Positions 1-7,698 of a stretch of DNA of 64,000 nt are shown piece after piece; positions within the stretch are counted from its first letter, which is position 1, and each line of letters starts with the position of its first letter. Below the pieces are notes generated by a model. The model did not search any database and had not been told where the DNA came from. It was given only the letters and a program-made list of their open reading frames with translations. This stretch comes from Sphingobacterium oryzagri (GTDB lineage: Bacteria > Bacteroidota > Bacteroidia > Sphingobacteriales > Sphingobacteriaceae), in assembly GCF_028736175.1 (NCBI RefSeq), contig NZ_CP117880.1:2914001-2978000 (forward strand), written 5' to 3'. The translations under genes and the position numbers were made by a program.

Positions 1-1
1 G

Positions 2-55
2 AAAGCCATTAAAGCATTATTGACTTGCCTTGGCGATACTGTGTTGAAAAATTAA
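2..55 (+). CDS. possible 3' tail of a gene entering from the left
   Basis: From base 2 there is an open frame of 17 codons ending in TAA. It would be the C-terminus of a gene that starts outside the window. It is too short to recognise and may be chance. Confidence 0.15.
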   Translation, partial: KAIKALLTCLGDTVLKN

Positions 56-133
56 AATTATGGTTTCCTCCCTCCGGATCGAAACCAGCAGTGATTGCAA
101 TGGCCTCAACCAAAGTGGATCTACATTTCTGAA

Positions 134-249
134 ATGGAAAACCCAATAAAAATAACACGATCAACCTGGTGCTGATACTTCTATTGATAGCCGCAATTTT
201 TATACTTGGCTATAATTTTGGCTACAAGATTATGTCGCTGTTTGCCTAG
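134..249 (+). pseudogene. small single-pass membrane protein, frameshifted
   Basis: An ATG at 134 opens M-E-N-P-I-K and then runs into a stop. If one A is added to the A5 run at 148-152, the frame joins a 38-residue protein: a short polar N-terminus, one hydrophobic helix (LVLILLLIAAIFILGY) and a short tail ending at TAG 247-249. The restored reading has a start, a plausible membrane segment and a stop in exactly 39 codons, which suggests a real small membrane protein broken by one missing base. The family is not recognised. It could also be chance because it is short. Confidence 0.35.
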
Positions 250-261
250 TGTTGGTGTTTA

Positions 262-1068
262 TTAGAGATTTCTGGGTTTTGCGAGGTTTTTAGCGAATGT
301 CTTTTTTAAGTTTTCGAAGTATAACATTACGGGTTTTTCCGCTTTATTAAACAAAATGTCAACATACCGCGCATCCGATCGTAATTCTCGGTAGAGATTT
401 ACAGCATTTTCAACAGCATTTAAAAGTGATTCCCGGTTATTGCTGCACAAGGTTGATTCTAACGATTCGAAATCTAAGGTAGTTAAAGCGGTCTCAACCC
501 TGCGAACGCCTCTTGGGAGATTATTGTTTTTAAGATGCAACAACGGTCCAAATACCACCATTCTCAAAAATCCCATAAAATCTAACGCTTCAAAATATTC
601 TCCTCTGCCAATTTTGAGCAAACTATAATGAATCCAGGTCCAAAATCGATCTTCAATCCATTGCAGATCGGGCTGCGGAAATTCTGGTGAAGTATTGTCG
701 ATTACCTCTTGTATTTTTTTAGCTCGATCAAGCAGGATTATCGGATTTTCTATTCTTTCCTGAAATTCTTCAAGCGTAACAAATTTTATGTCGACGTGGA
801 TGAGTGGGTCATCATATAGACAAATCAATAAACGTTTTTCTCCGACATGTTCGCCCGTAAATGCGGAAATTAAATTTCCGAACCGTTCTGCATAGGCTAG
901 CATCTTTGTTTTGTCGGCGTCTAGATTATCTCTGGTAACGACGACAAGATCCAGATCTGACCACCTGTCTATTTCGTTCGTGAGCCAGGAGCCAGCTCCA
1001 GCCAACCCAATAATTGTTTCGTCATTCTTCAAGACCTCAACAACATGCTTCGCAAATTCTTTCTGCAT
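262..1068 (-). CDS. nucleotidyltransferase-domain protein (aminoglycoside adenylyltransferase-like fold)
   Basis: The 268-residue protein begins with a polymerase-beta-type nucleotidyltransferase domain: the GS pair at residues 26-27, the SDLD motif giving metal-binding Asp38 and Asp40, and a third Asp at about residue 93 in HVDIKF. This is the catalytic triad of the ANT/MNT superfamily that transfers nucleotides to small molecules. The rest is helical, as in AadK/AadE-like enzymes of about 280-290 residues. The substrate cannot be deduced; such proteins in environmental Bacteroidota are mostly uncharacterised and this should not be read as a resistance gene. It stands alone, with no obvious operon partner. 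Confidence 0.7.
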   Translation of the reverse strand: MQKEFAKHVVEVLKNDETIIGLAGAGSWLTNEIDRWSDLDLVVVTRDNLDADKTKMLAYAERFGNLISAFTGEHVGEKRLLICLYDDPLIHVDIKFVTLEEFQERIENPIILLDRAKKIQEVIDNTSPEFPQPDLQWIEDRFWTWIHYSLLKIGRGEYFEALDFMGFLRMVVFGPLLHLKNNNLPRGVRRVETALTTLDFESLESTLCSNNRESLLNAVENAVNLYRELRSDARYVDILFNKAEKPVMLYFENLKKTFAKNLAKPRNL

Positions 1069-1258
1069 TACGTTATTTTAATATGCTAAGATCGGATTTC
1101 CAGTAATAATAACCTATTATTTATACAGGAAGATGACAGGTTTTATTTGCTAATTAACTGGTATATATTTCTCATTTTCTTAAGTTTGATAGTTAAATAA
1201 ATATTTAGCGCTACATATGAACTTTGCGACCTGATGTGCTGCTGTATAACAGCATCTG

Positions 1259-1596
1259 CTACATAGCTGAATTATTTTTAAAGTCATTCGCCCTATGGCC
1301 ATCGTAACGATAAAAAATGATATCAACACTTTTTAATAATGCTGTCTTATTACCCACTCGATCGGATGTCGCGTCAAAATCCAAAAATGTCGTTTCCTTT
1401 AAATAAAAATTCCCTGTCATACTTCAAAACATCAATATAACCACCCGCAATCTCGCCCTGCACGTTAAAGACTAGCATAGCTATTTTTTATGGAGTACAG
1501 AACTATCCAATGTCGAACGTTGACCAGTAGCAAAAAAATAAAAACAAAAGCGATAATCCCCGCTGCAAGCAGACCGAACTTCATCAATTTGGGCAT
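1259..1596 (-). pseudogene. membrane-anchored protein of about 111 residues, two single-base insertions
   Basis: Read from the ATG at 1596, the frame gives an N-terminal hydrophobic helix (FGLLAAGIIAFVFIFLLLV) and then stops. Removing one base from the T6 run at 1484-1489 (plus strand) and one from the A4 run at 1376-1379 gives an uninterrupted 111-residue protein ending at the stop 1259-1261. The downstream part reads like a folded soluble domain (for example FNVQGEIAGGY, DATSDRVGNK, VDIIFYRYDG). The total length of 338 bases minus two is exactly 112 codons. The family is not recognised. Two homopolymer insertions in one small gene indicate decay or assembly error. Confidence 0.5.
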
Positions 1597-1609
1597 CTCA
1601 TTTTTTTTT

Positions 1610-1640
1610 AGTGCCGCCTTTGTTTACGACAGGCGGCACT
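1610..1640. terminator. strong 10-bp hairpin
   Basis: AGTGCCGCCT (1610-1619) and AGGCGGCACT (1631-1640) form a perfect stem with an 11-base loop. T-rich DNA lies on the left, and TTTTTT on the right begins five bases after the stem. It is terminator-like on the plus strand, although no intact plus-strand gene precedes it. On the minus strand it would lie just upstream of the broken gene at 1259-1596. Confidence 0.4.
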
Positions 1641-1763
1641 GAATCCTTTTTTCGTCGAAATCAAAAAATAGCTGATTCGTCCTTTTAACATGCTAATGCA
1701 AAACTAACTATTAATAGTTGTATATCTAGTAACGAAATCTTAAAATAATTAAAAGGCAGATAG

Positions 1764-1796
1764 TGATAAGTTAACCATCTAGTGATTAACTTATCA
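1764..1796. promoter_or_regulatory. large inverted repeat, candidate repressor operator of the MFS gene
   Basis: TGATAAGTTAA (1764-1774) is repeated in perfect inverted form (1786-1796) with an 11-base spacer, so the centres of the two arms are 22 bases apart, two helical turns. It lies directly upstream of the putative -7 box at 1824 and about 70 bases before the MFS start, where it would cover the -33 region. This is what a dimeric repressor site looks like; the regulator is unknown. Confidence 0.5.
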
Positions 1797-1823
1797 GTGA
1801 ATATATTTTAACTAACAATTATC

Positions 1824-1831
1824 TAATTTTG
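1824..1831 (+). promoter_or_regulatory. Bacteroidota-type -7 box of the MFS gene
   Basis: TAATTTTG matches the TAnnTTTG -7 consensus and lies 32 bases before the ATG. No clear TTTG -33 element is present; that position is next to the inverted repeat. Confidence 0.4.
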
Positions 1832-1863
1832 AAAATATAAATTATTTATTTTCGAATTAACTT

Positions 1864-3015
1864 ATGTTTAGAAAGTTATTTCCACTGACATTAGGTGGTT
1901 TAGGTATTGGGACTACGGAATTTGTTATGATGGGTATTCTACCTAATATTGCTGAAACATTACAGATCAGCATCCCCAAAGCAGGCAACCTTATTTCCGG
2001 CTATGCGCTGGGCGTTGTTATCGGCGGACCACTCTTGGTATCGCTCATGCGCAAGCTCGATTACAAAATAAGTTTGATTCTGTTGGGTATGCTGTTTTTA
2101 GTATTTAACGGACTATGCGCATTATCCGACAACTATTATACCCTCCTGTGCTTACGATTTTTCTCCGGACTACCACATGGCGCTTTTTTCGGTATAGGAT
2201 CGGTTGTAGCGGCGAACTCCGTTCCAGCAAATAAGCAAGCTAGGGCGGTTTCGCTCATGTTTTTAGGTTTGACAGCGGCCAATTTGCTAACGGTTCCTTT
2301 CGGCACCTACTTAGCGATTAAATTCACTTGGAGTTACACCTTTTACATGGTCGCTTTAATAGGTTTAGTCACGGTTATCGCAATCATATTTTTTCTCCCG
2401 CCAACCGGGAAAGAAATAACGCCTAAAAAAACGAAATCTGTACCGTTACTACAAAAACGTGAAGCATTACTTATTTTATCTATGACAGCTGTTGGTACTG
2501 CGGGAACATTTGCCTGGATAAGTTACATCGCGCCACTAATGACTAATGTGGCACAGGTTGAACAATCGTTCATACCACAAATAATGATATTAATCGGTGT
2601 TGGAATGGTTGTTGGCAATCTCACTGGAGGAATTTTGTCTGACCGACTGAAACCGGCAAGAGCATGCTTAATTTTATTGTTTGCTATATCTGTCGCGTTC
2701 TTAACGACCTATTTTCTAGCAACATTACCACATCTCCTTCTTATCACGACGTTTATAACAGCTTGTCTCTCGATGGCTATTGCCACGCCCATACAGTTAC
2801 TGATTATGGCTCATGCGGCTTCTTCGAAAAGCGTTGCAGCAGCTTCGACACAGGCAGCTTTTAATGTCGCCAATTCAATAGGTGCTTTTCTTGGCGGAAT
2901 CCCCCTAACATTAGGATTTGGGCTTCGTTCCCCGCAGTTAGTTGCCTGCGGACTTGCATTATGCGGTGTCTTACTTGCTTACAAACTTTATCGTTCAGAA
3001 ACCAAAGAAACATAA
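1864..3015 (+). CDS. MFS transporter, AraJ/NepI-like DHA1 sugar or drug efflux family
   Basis: The 383-residue protein is almost entirely hydrophobic, with about 12 transmembrane helices, the normal size for the DHA1 family. The N-terminal pattern GIGTTEFVMMGILPNIA, the early GYALGVVIGGP and the LRFFSGLPHGAFFGIG segment are typical of the AraJ/YdhP/NepI branch, proton-driven exporters of sugars, nucleosides or drugs across the inner membrane. A central basic loop (residues about 180-195) separates the two six-helix halves. The substrate is not deducible. A strong inverted repeat upstream suggests repression by an unlinked or lost regulator. The remnant of an aldo/keto reductase gene starts 70 bases after its stop. 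Confidence 0.85.
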   Translation: MFRKLFPLTLGGLGIGTTEFVMMGILPNIAETLQISIPKAGNLISGYALGVVIGGPLLVSLMRKLDYKISLILLGMLFLVFNGLCALSDNYYTLLCLRFFSGLPHGAFFGIGSVVAANSVPANKQARAVSLMFLGLTAANLLTVPFGTYLAIKFTWSYTFYMVALIGLVTVIAIIFFLPPTGKEITPKKTKSVPLLQKREALLILSMTAVGTAGTFAWISYIAPLMTNVAQVEQSFIPQIMILIGVGMVVGNLTGGILSDRLKPARACLILLFAISVAFLTTYFLATLPHLLLITTFITACLSMAIATPIQLLIMAHAASSKSVAAASTQAAFNVANSIGAFLGGIPLTLGFGLRSPQLVACGLALCGVLLAYKLYRSETKET

Positions 3016-3086
3016 AATAGTATAACAACTTATTATTAACGACTTATGAGAATCAGAAGCTTTACACTTAAAAATAAATTATTCAC

Positions 3087-3131
3087 ATGAACTATAGAAC
3101 ATTAGGCAAAACAGGTTATACTTTCAGCTAA
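3087..3131 (+). pseudogene. N-terminal stub of an aldo/keto reductase gene
   Basis: An ATG at 3087 opens MNYRTLGKTGYTFS and then hits TAA. MxYRxLGxTG is the hallmark N-terminus of aldo/keto reductases of the YajO/AKR11-like type, but none of the rest follows (no DTAxxYG motif in any frame nearby). It looks like the leftover start of a deleted gene that may once have been co-transcribed with the MFS gene. It is very short, so the call rests on one motif. Confidence 0.4.
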
Positions 3132-3248
3132 ATCCTACAAACAGACCTGTTTCTTAACAAGATAAAAGCGAATTTACAAGTATAAATTTATAGGCTGAGG
3201 ATAATATAAATGAGGGTATTCGGAACATATCATTTGCAAAGGAAAAAA

Positions 3249-3260
3249 GTTAGCACCCCT
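3249..3260. repeat. left copy of a 12-bp inverted repeat (GTTAGCACCCCT)
   Basis: This 12-mer recurs in inverted orientation at 6338-6349. The two copies enclose the RteC operon and two decayed ORFs, a 3.1-kb segment. No flanking target duplication is visible. Confidence 0.35.
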
Positions 3261-3328
3261 TATGCTTAAATGATAGTCAAGAGTTCCATTTCTTAAGCGG
3301 CCAGAACTTAAATCGTAAAGTTTAGCTA

Positions 3329-4210
3329 TTAAAGAACCCGTTTAATTGCACTGGACTTTTTCATAAAGCTCGATGTAATTTGAGATCGCACACACTCACC
3401 CATTTCATCCAGAAATTTGGTAAAGCTGGTACGTTTACGTCTTTTTATATCCGTAAAAATTCTGTAGGCTTGGCTGAGATCAATATTGAAACTGGTTTCC
3501 AACCATTGAATGATCTCAGAGATTTCAATATCGCCGCCATTTATCCGCTTGGAGTAAAAAAAGCCGTAGGCAAGTTCTACAAGCTCTACCTTATCCCCTA
3601 TCCACGATCGCGCCCTATTGCCTGAGATCCGTTCTACTATAGCATCTTCAAGTTCGATAGTCATGATTTTGAGTTTGCTATTTATATAATCTGCCAGCAT
3701 TTCCAATCCCATGAATTTTGCAAAAAGATAGTCCATTTCAGTACTGAAGTTATTTTTACGGAAATGAAGATATTCATTTCCTTGCGGAAAGGCGGTTATC
3801 CTACGCCGTAGGAAGTACTCGCTATCTTTCGCCGATTCGCTCGATAGATAATATTGGTAGGCAAAAGCATATCTGGAAAAGTATCGGTGAATAATATTGA
3901 TTTCATTCATATAATACTGCTTTAAAATCTCTGTAGGACCACTAGGTGTCGCAACTATCAAATAATGTAGCTCCTTGGTATAAACATACCAAGACTGAAA
4001 TTTTGGTTTAATGTGCTTAAAGAAATAAATTTCTTCATCATCGTCCTTAAACCCATCCGATTCTATCATTTGCCGAACCTTTTCTAATGCGTCTACGGTA
4101 CATCCGAGGGACTTTTCCAGGGACAAAGTCGATGTATCCATTTGCTCGTTAATAAGGGCTACGTCTATTATCATCTGTTGATAAATTTGCTGAATTTTTT
4201 GATCTCGCAT
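3329..4210 (-). CDS. RteC-domain protein
   Basis: The C-terminal half of this 293-residue protein carries the RteC signature: an aromatic/basic segment reading RSWIGDKVELVELAYGFFYSK, a small insertion, then SFNIDLSQAYRIF and a basic RKRTSFTKFLDEM segment. This is the conserved region of RteC, the regulator of excision genes in CTnDOT-type conjugative transposons of Bacteroides; many chromosomal homologues in Sphingobacteriaceae have no known role. The N-terminal half is helical, with several Tyr/Phe-rich stretches. It follows the helix-turn-helix gene by 23 bases and is very likely co-transcribed from the promoter at about 5311. No tra, mob or integrase genes are nearby, so it is a solitary or remnant regulator. 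Confidence 0.7.
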   Translation of the reverse strand: MRDQKIQQIYQQMIIDVALINEQMDTSTLSLEKSLGCTVDALEKVRQMIESDGFKDDDEEIYFFKHIKPKFQSWYVYTKELHYLIVATPSGPTEILKQYYMNEINIIHRYFSRYAFAYQYYLSSESAKDSEYFLRRRITAFPQGNEYLHFRKNNFSTEMDYLFAKFMGLEMLADYINSKLKIMTIELEDAIVERISGNRARSWIGDKVELVELAYGFFYSKRINGGDIEISEIIQWLETSFNIDLSQAYRIFTDIKRRKRTSFTKFLDEMGECVRSQITSSFMKKSSAIKRVL

Positions 4211-4233
4211 AGTAACAAGGATATAAGTATGTG

Positions 4234-5214
4234 CTAAACATTTATTAATAATTTCACTTTCAGATCATCAAGCTCACGGTGCATATCCTTAAAAAAGTTA
4301 ACCCTCTTCTTTTCTGAAGTCCTACTAAGGCAGGAAGATTTTTTCATTATTGCTTTTACCCATTTCAGGTTGTCAGCAATGTACTGGCTATCTGATGTAG
4401 TTATGCAATTAGTGGTATGGAGTTTTACTGTAGCAACGCTTTGTCCGTCGTAAAAAGATAGCATTTGACTTATTCCCATATCTACAGGCGCCAGGTATAG
4501 ATCAAACCTTGATTTATCATCCTTTACCTCGCTGGTTGTCCAGCGATGGAGCGCCAAAATAAGTTCATTCAACTGTGACCACAATTTCTGTTTAGATGAC
4601 CCTTCGGCAAAACTACCTATCTGATCATAATAGTCGAGCAATCCTAGCATTGCATTTGTGGTATGATTTGTCCAAATTTCTCGTGAAGGGATTTCTGTGT
4701 ACAGTTTATAGATATCATAAAATAATGATTCCAATCCGAAGCGTTTAAGTTCATACAAAAACTCTTCATATTGAAGTGGTCGATCAAAATTTTTAAGCGA
4801 TTGGCTCCAAACATACAATTTGAAATAGGTCAATTCGGGATATTTGAATAAATGGAACATAGGAATATCCTCGGCACGGAAAAAGATTTCTTTCTTTGCA
4901 GCAAATGACATTGTGGTCAGATGCTTTTTAATTTCCAGTAAATGCTTTATGTAGCCATCTATATCAGCAATGTTGAGGTTGTAATACCGAAAGCTTACCA
5001 GGCTGTCATTTCCTCGGAATATAGTATCCATTAGAATTCCGTAGTAACCGCTTATCTTCTGTAGCTCCTGGATGGTTAGAAGTACATCGCCTGACTCTCG
5101 TCGATAGACGGCATGTCTGCTTATGGATAATACGTCGGCTAGCTCGCCGATCCAAAGCTTTGGAGATCGCGCTCGCTTTTTAATCTCCTGAAATAAGTGT
5201 TTTTGAGTTTCCAT
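4234..5214 (-). CDS. helix-turn-helix regulator paired with RteC-like protein
   Basis: From the ATG at 5214 (326 residues) the N-terminus holds a helix-turn-helix: ELADVLSISRHAVYRRESG, followed by helices resembling an XRE-type repressor, residues about 5-60. The remaining 260 residues are helical and unrecognised, without enzyme motifs. An in-frame ATG ten codons upstream (5244) is possible; 5214 is preferred because an A-rich AAAGAAAAAT lies just before it. It is the first gene of a two-gene operon with the RteC-like gene. The perfect palindrome between the -33 and -7 positions of its promoter suggests that it, or a partner, represses its own transcription. Confidence 0.6.
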   Translation of the reverse strand: METQKHLFQEIKKRARSPKLWIGELADVLSISRHAVYRRESGDVLLTIQELQKISGYYGILMDTIFRGNDSLVSFRYYNLNIADIDGYIKHLLEIKKHLTTMSFAAKKEIFFRAEDIPMFHLFKYPELTYFKLYVWSQSLKNFDRPLQYEEFLYELKRFGLESLFYDIYKLYTEIPSREIWTNHTTNAMLGLLDYYDQIGSFAEGSSKQKLWSQLNELILALHRWTTSEVKDDKSRFDLYLAPVDMGISQMLSFYDGQSVATVKLHTTNCITTSDSQYIADNLKWVKAIMKKSSCLSRTSEKKRVNFFKDMHRELDDLKVKLLINV

Positions 5215-5310
5215 ATATTTTTCTTTTTTAGTAGTGTTATGCACAAAATAAAGAATGGTTAGCGCTACCGCAATTTATTTGTGTAAACAGACAAACCACC
5301 ATACATAAAT

Positions 5311-5337
5311 CAAAAATATTTGCGGTGTACGTACACC
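5311..5337 (-). promoter_or_regulatory. promoter with 14-bp palindromic operator for the HTH/RteC operon
   Basis: On the minus strand TATTTTTG (5318-5311) matches the TAnnTTTG -7 box, about 97 bases before the HTH start. The perfect palindrome GGTGTACGTACACC occupies 5324-5337, the spacer between the -7 and the expected -33 positions. A protein bound there would block RNA polymerase. The palindrome is seen directly; its role is inferred. Confidence 0.5.
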
Positions 5338-5457
5338 ATTTTATTAAAGTTTTATAAAGAGGTCGGTTACCACAAAAGTCCTGTATGCACCTGCGCACAC
5401 AGAAAAAATATTTTAAAACTGTTCATTTGATTTTTTACTAAATAAAATCAAAAAGTA

Positions 5458-5672
5458 ATGAATGATAATGTTATCGATCACAGTTTGGACCAGTATCTCG
5501 TCGAAGATAAAACGCACAAGTTTTCCCGAGTCTACAAATTCGAGAACTCTAATATGCCCATGAATTCAGCCCTACCGATGAGGCAGTTGGCCATATTAAA
5601 ATTCTTACACCCTTGGATTCCACAGCAGTGCTAAAACGGAATATTTTTGAAGCATGTAATATACCGGAATAG
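5458..5672 (+). pseudogene. 71-residue protein of unknown family, one-base deletion
   Basis: From ATG 5458 the frame reads about 31 codons (ending ...YKFENS). If one base is added near 5551 it continues in frame as a protein-like sequence (AHEFSPTDEAVGHIKIL ... NIFEACNIPE) to TAG 5670-5672, exactly 72 codons. Both halves have normal coding composition, so a single missing base is the simplest reading. The family is not recognised. Confidence 0.4.
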
Positions 5673-5956
5673 CCTTTAGTATATCCTCTCAAGCATTGAA
5701 AACGCCGAAGGTTTACTAAAGCGAAGATCAACAATACCGAACATAGTCCTAAATCGGAGGGCTTGAGAACACCTTCCCACAAAAGATTGGTTGAAAAATA
5801 GGCTAAACTCGGAAAAAAATGCTAGATATGAGTGGCTTTCAAAAAACAATTAGAAGCTATTGAAATCCATGTAAAAAATATCCCATTCGCATTGAGGATT
5901 AAGGAGGACGATCAAGATAGATATAAAGCTAGAATTTTGATCATGCAATGGTAAAA

Positions 5957-6217
5957 ATGATGCTCCCTCTATTCTTACATTCACAACTGCTACACCACCG
6001 GTTCTTGAACGAATTTAGGCATTTTCAACGTTATACATTTCTCGTTGCCTACGACATCAAAACGTACTATTAGTTACCTATTCGCGAGAAAACAACCTCA
6101 ACGTTACACTATTGAATATTACTTGCATATTGAAATGCCCGACAAATAATCGAAGCCGATAATCCATGCATCCATCTCTAGGATGCTGAACTACAATTAA
6201 AGGACAGAAGTAGCTAA
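5957..6217 (+). pseudogene. decayed ORF with four in-frame stops
   Basis: From ATG 5957 one continuous frame of 87 codons reads like protein throughout (for example LNEFRHFQRYTFLVAYDIK and NARQIIEADNPCIHL) but carries four internal stops, the first at 6071-6073. Together with the broken ORF at 5458 and scattered coding-like pieces at 5690-5900 it marks a decayed gene cluster on the plus strand. No family is recognised. Confidence 0.35.
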
Positions 6218-6313
6218 TTCAATAATTTGAAACATTGTGTATGTAATTTGATGTATTTTCAGCCGCGATCTTTACAGCATTCAATACGCTCATAAAAGAA
6301 GTGCGTGTAAAAA

Positions 6314-6337
6314 AGGCAGAGTCTTGTGACTCTGCCT
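6314..6337 (-). terminator. intrinsic terminator, minus strand
   Basis: AGGCAGAGTC (6314-6323), loop TTGT, GACTCTGCCT (6328-6337): a perfect 10-bp stem. Read on the minus strand it is followed by TTTTTT. The nearest minus-strand gene upstream is the one ending at 6830. Confidence 0.6.
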
Positions 6338-6349
6338 AGGGGTGCTAAC
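6338..6349. repeat. right copy of the 12-bp inverted repeat
   Basis: AGGGGTGCTAAC here is the exact reverse complement of 3249-3260. It directly abuts the terminator hairpin at 6314-6337. Confidence 0.35.
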
Positions 6350-6829
6350 CAAATTGAAAGAACCTTAGTAACATTCAAAAAATTTATACGCTGGAAAAAA
6401 CAAACAAAATTTGGAAGTCCTATAATGCATCCCATCCGATGTCTAGTTAGAACTAATTAGGAGGACCAAATTTATATATTCGTTAAAACAAATATCGACA
6501 GAAAAAAAAGACTACGAAGGGGACATATTGGTTAAATTTCGTGGTATTTTATATCATGAATTATACTTCTTACGTTGTCTAAGCAATCCAGTTATAGATA
6601 TACTGAATATTGGTATTTCTGATAAACTATATCAAATGTATCAAAAGTCGATCATGATAAACTCCTCTAATGCCACTGATTACCATTAGATAAATTCCAA
6701 CCTTTAAAAATCCTTTTATACCAATTTTATTGCAGGGTAGTCTCTCGGTAATGCGGTTCGATGTCAACAGCAAAATATGCAAGACTTTTTTTAAACGCCC
6801 CAAAAAAGTTAATTTAATCGACTCGCTAA
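6350..6829. other. AT-rich stretch without a supported gene
   Basis: No open frame with coding character and no RNA-like structure is visible. It may be the 3' untranslated part of the minus-strand gene ending at 6830, leading to the terminator at 6314. Confidence 0.4.
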
Positions 6830-7144
6830 TTATATTATCAGGTTAAAGCTTGTCATATTATCAAATAGATGACCAAGCAATATCGAGAAAAGAATCTCTA
6901 CCGTAGGTATATTAATAGGTTGGTCATCATTACCGAGGAAATGACACTCCAACATATTATCTCCTTTTCTTATCAATACAAATCTGCTACTTTGATAGCG
7001 CGACAGAGCAAAAATCGGCCTAGATCTTTTTGCCGTTACTAGAATATCCCCCAGATGAACAAACATATCGCTCGCATTCATTAAGTATTCTTCGAGTGCA
7101 GCCTGTAAGACTACACTATCTTCACTTCCAATCAATAATTTCAT
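6830..7144 (-). CDS. small hypothetical protein (104 residues)
   Basis: From the internal ATG at 7144 the protein starts MKLLIGSEDS and has mixed hydrophobic/charged composition without signal peptide or known motif. The open frame extends upstream to 7261, but that part is rich in Trp, Phe and Cys and does not look like protein, so the shorter start is chosen. Not recognised. It stands alone between the decayed region and the SusC gene. Confidence 0.4.
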   Translation of the reverse strand: MKLLIGSEDSVVLQAALEEYLMNASDMFVHLGDILVTAKRSRPIFALSRYQSSRFVLIRKGDNMLECHFLGNDDQPINIPTVEILFSILLGHLFDNMTSFNLII

Positions 7145-7698
7145 TACATGATTATAGTTAAACGATTCCAATGCAATACAGAACCAAAATTTAAATGTGT
7201 AAATTTTAAAAATTGACCACTGCATCTGTCTTCCTAAAGTGCTTGCAATTCGGCAACCCACTCGTTTCTATTCTTCTCAAAAATATGACAGAGGAAACAA
7301 TATGGAGAGTTATGATTTCACTTAAAAAGGTGTATATATCACTCCTTCACCATAACGAACGGATAGCTTGCAGCGAAGAATAGTATTTTGAAGGAGCTAC
7401 CAGTAAACCCCTAAGTTCAGTGTTGTATTTCATTTATCATCCCTCACTCGGCTAATACGTGAAGATGAAACGAATTCGTAGGACATTATTTACCAATTCA
7501 CACCTTATCACCGAGCATGATGCGTAGTATTTTTGTTACAAAGATTACAGTGATTATCAAACTGAATTCGTTGCCAATTTAAATTTAACACGGAAGGACG
7601 TACAATTTCAAAGTGCCGTACTTTGGCGAAACTTAACAGTTCAGATTAAGTCACTTAGTCTAACCATTATAAACAACTAAAGCTAATTAATTAAACAA
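7145..7698. other. intergenic region upstream of the first SusC gene
   Basis: No gene is seen. TATTTTTG at 7528-7535 fits a plus-strand -7 box and would give a leader of about 155 bases for the SusC gene. CAAAGT/ACTTTG arms at 7609-7625 with a five-base spacer form a weak inverted repeat that might be regulatory. Confidence 0.3.

Noticed and set aside
440..628. 62-codon open frame on the plus strand inside the nucleotidyltransferase gene
   Set aside because: It is a shadow of the real gene on the minus strand.
262..1068. Acquired aminoglycoside resistance gene
   Set aside because: Only the generic nucleotidyltransferase fold is visible and no resistance-gene context is present.
5549..5782. 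77-codon open frame on the minus strand
   Set aside because: It overlaps the better-supported plus-strand remnant at 5458-5672 and its composition does not look like protein.
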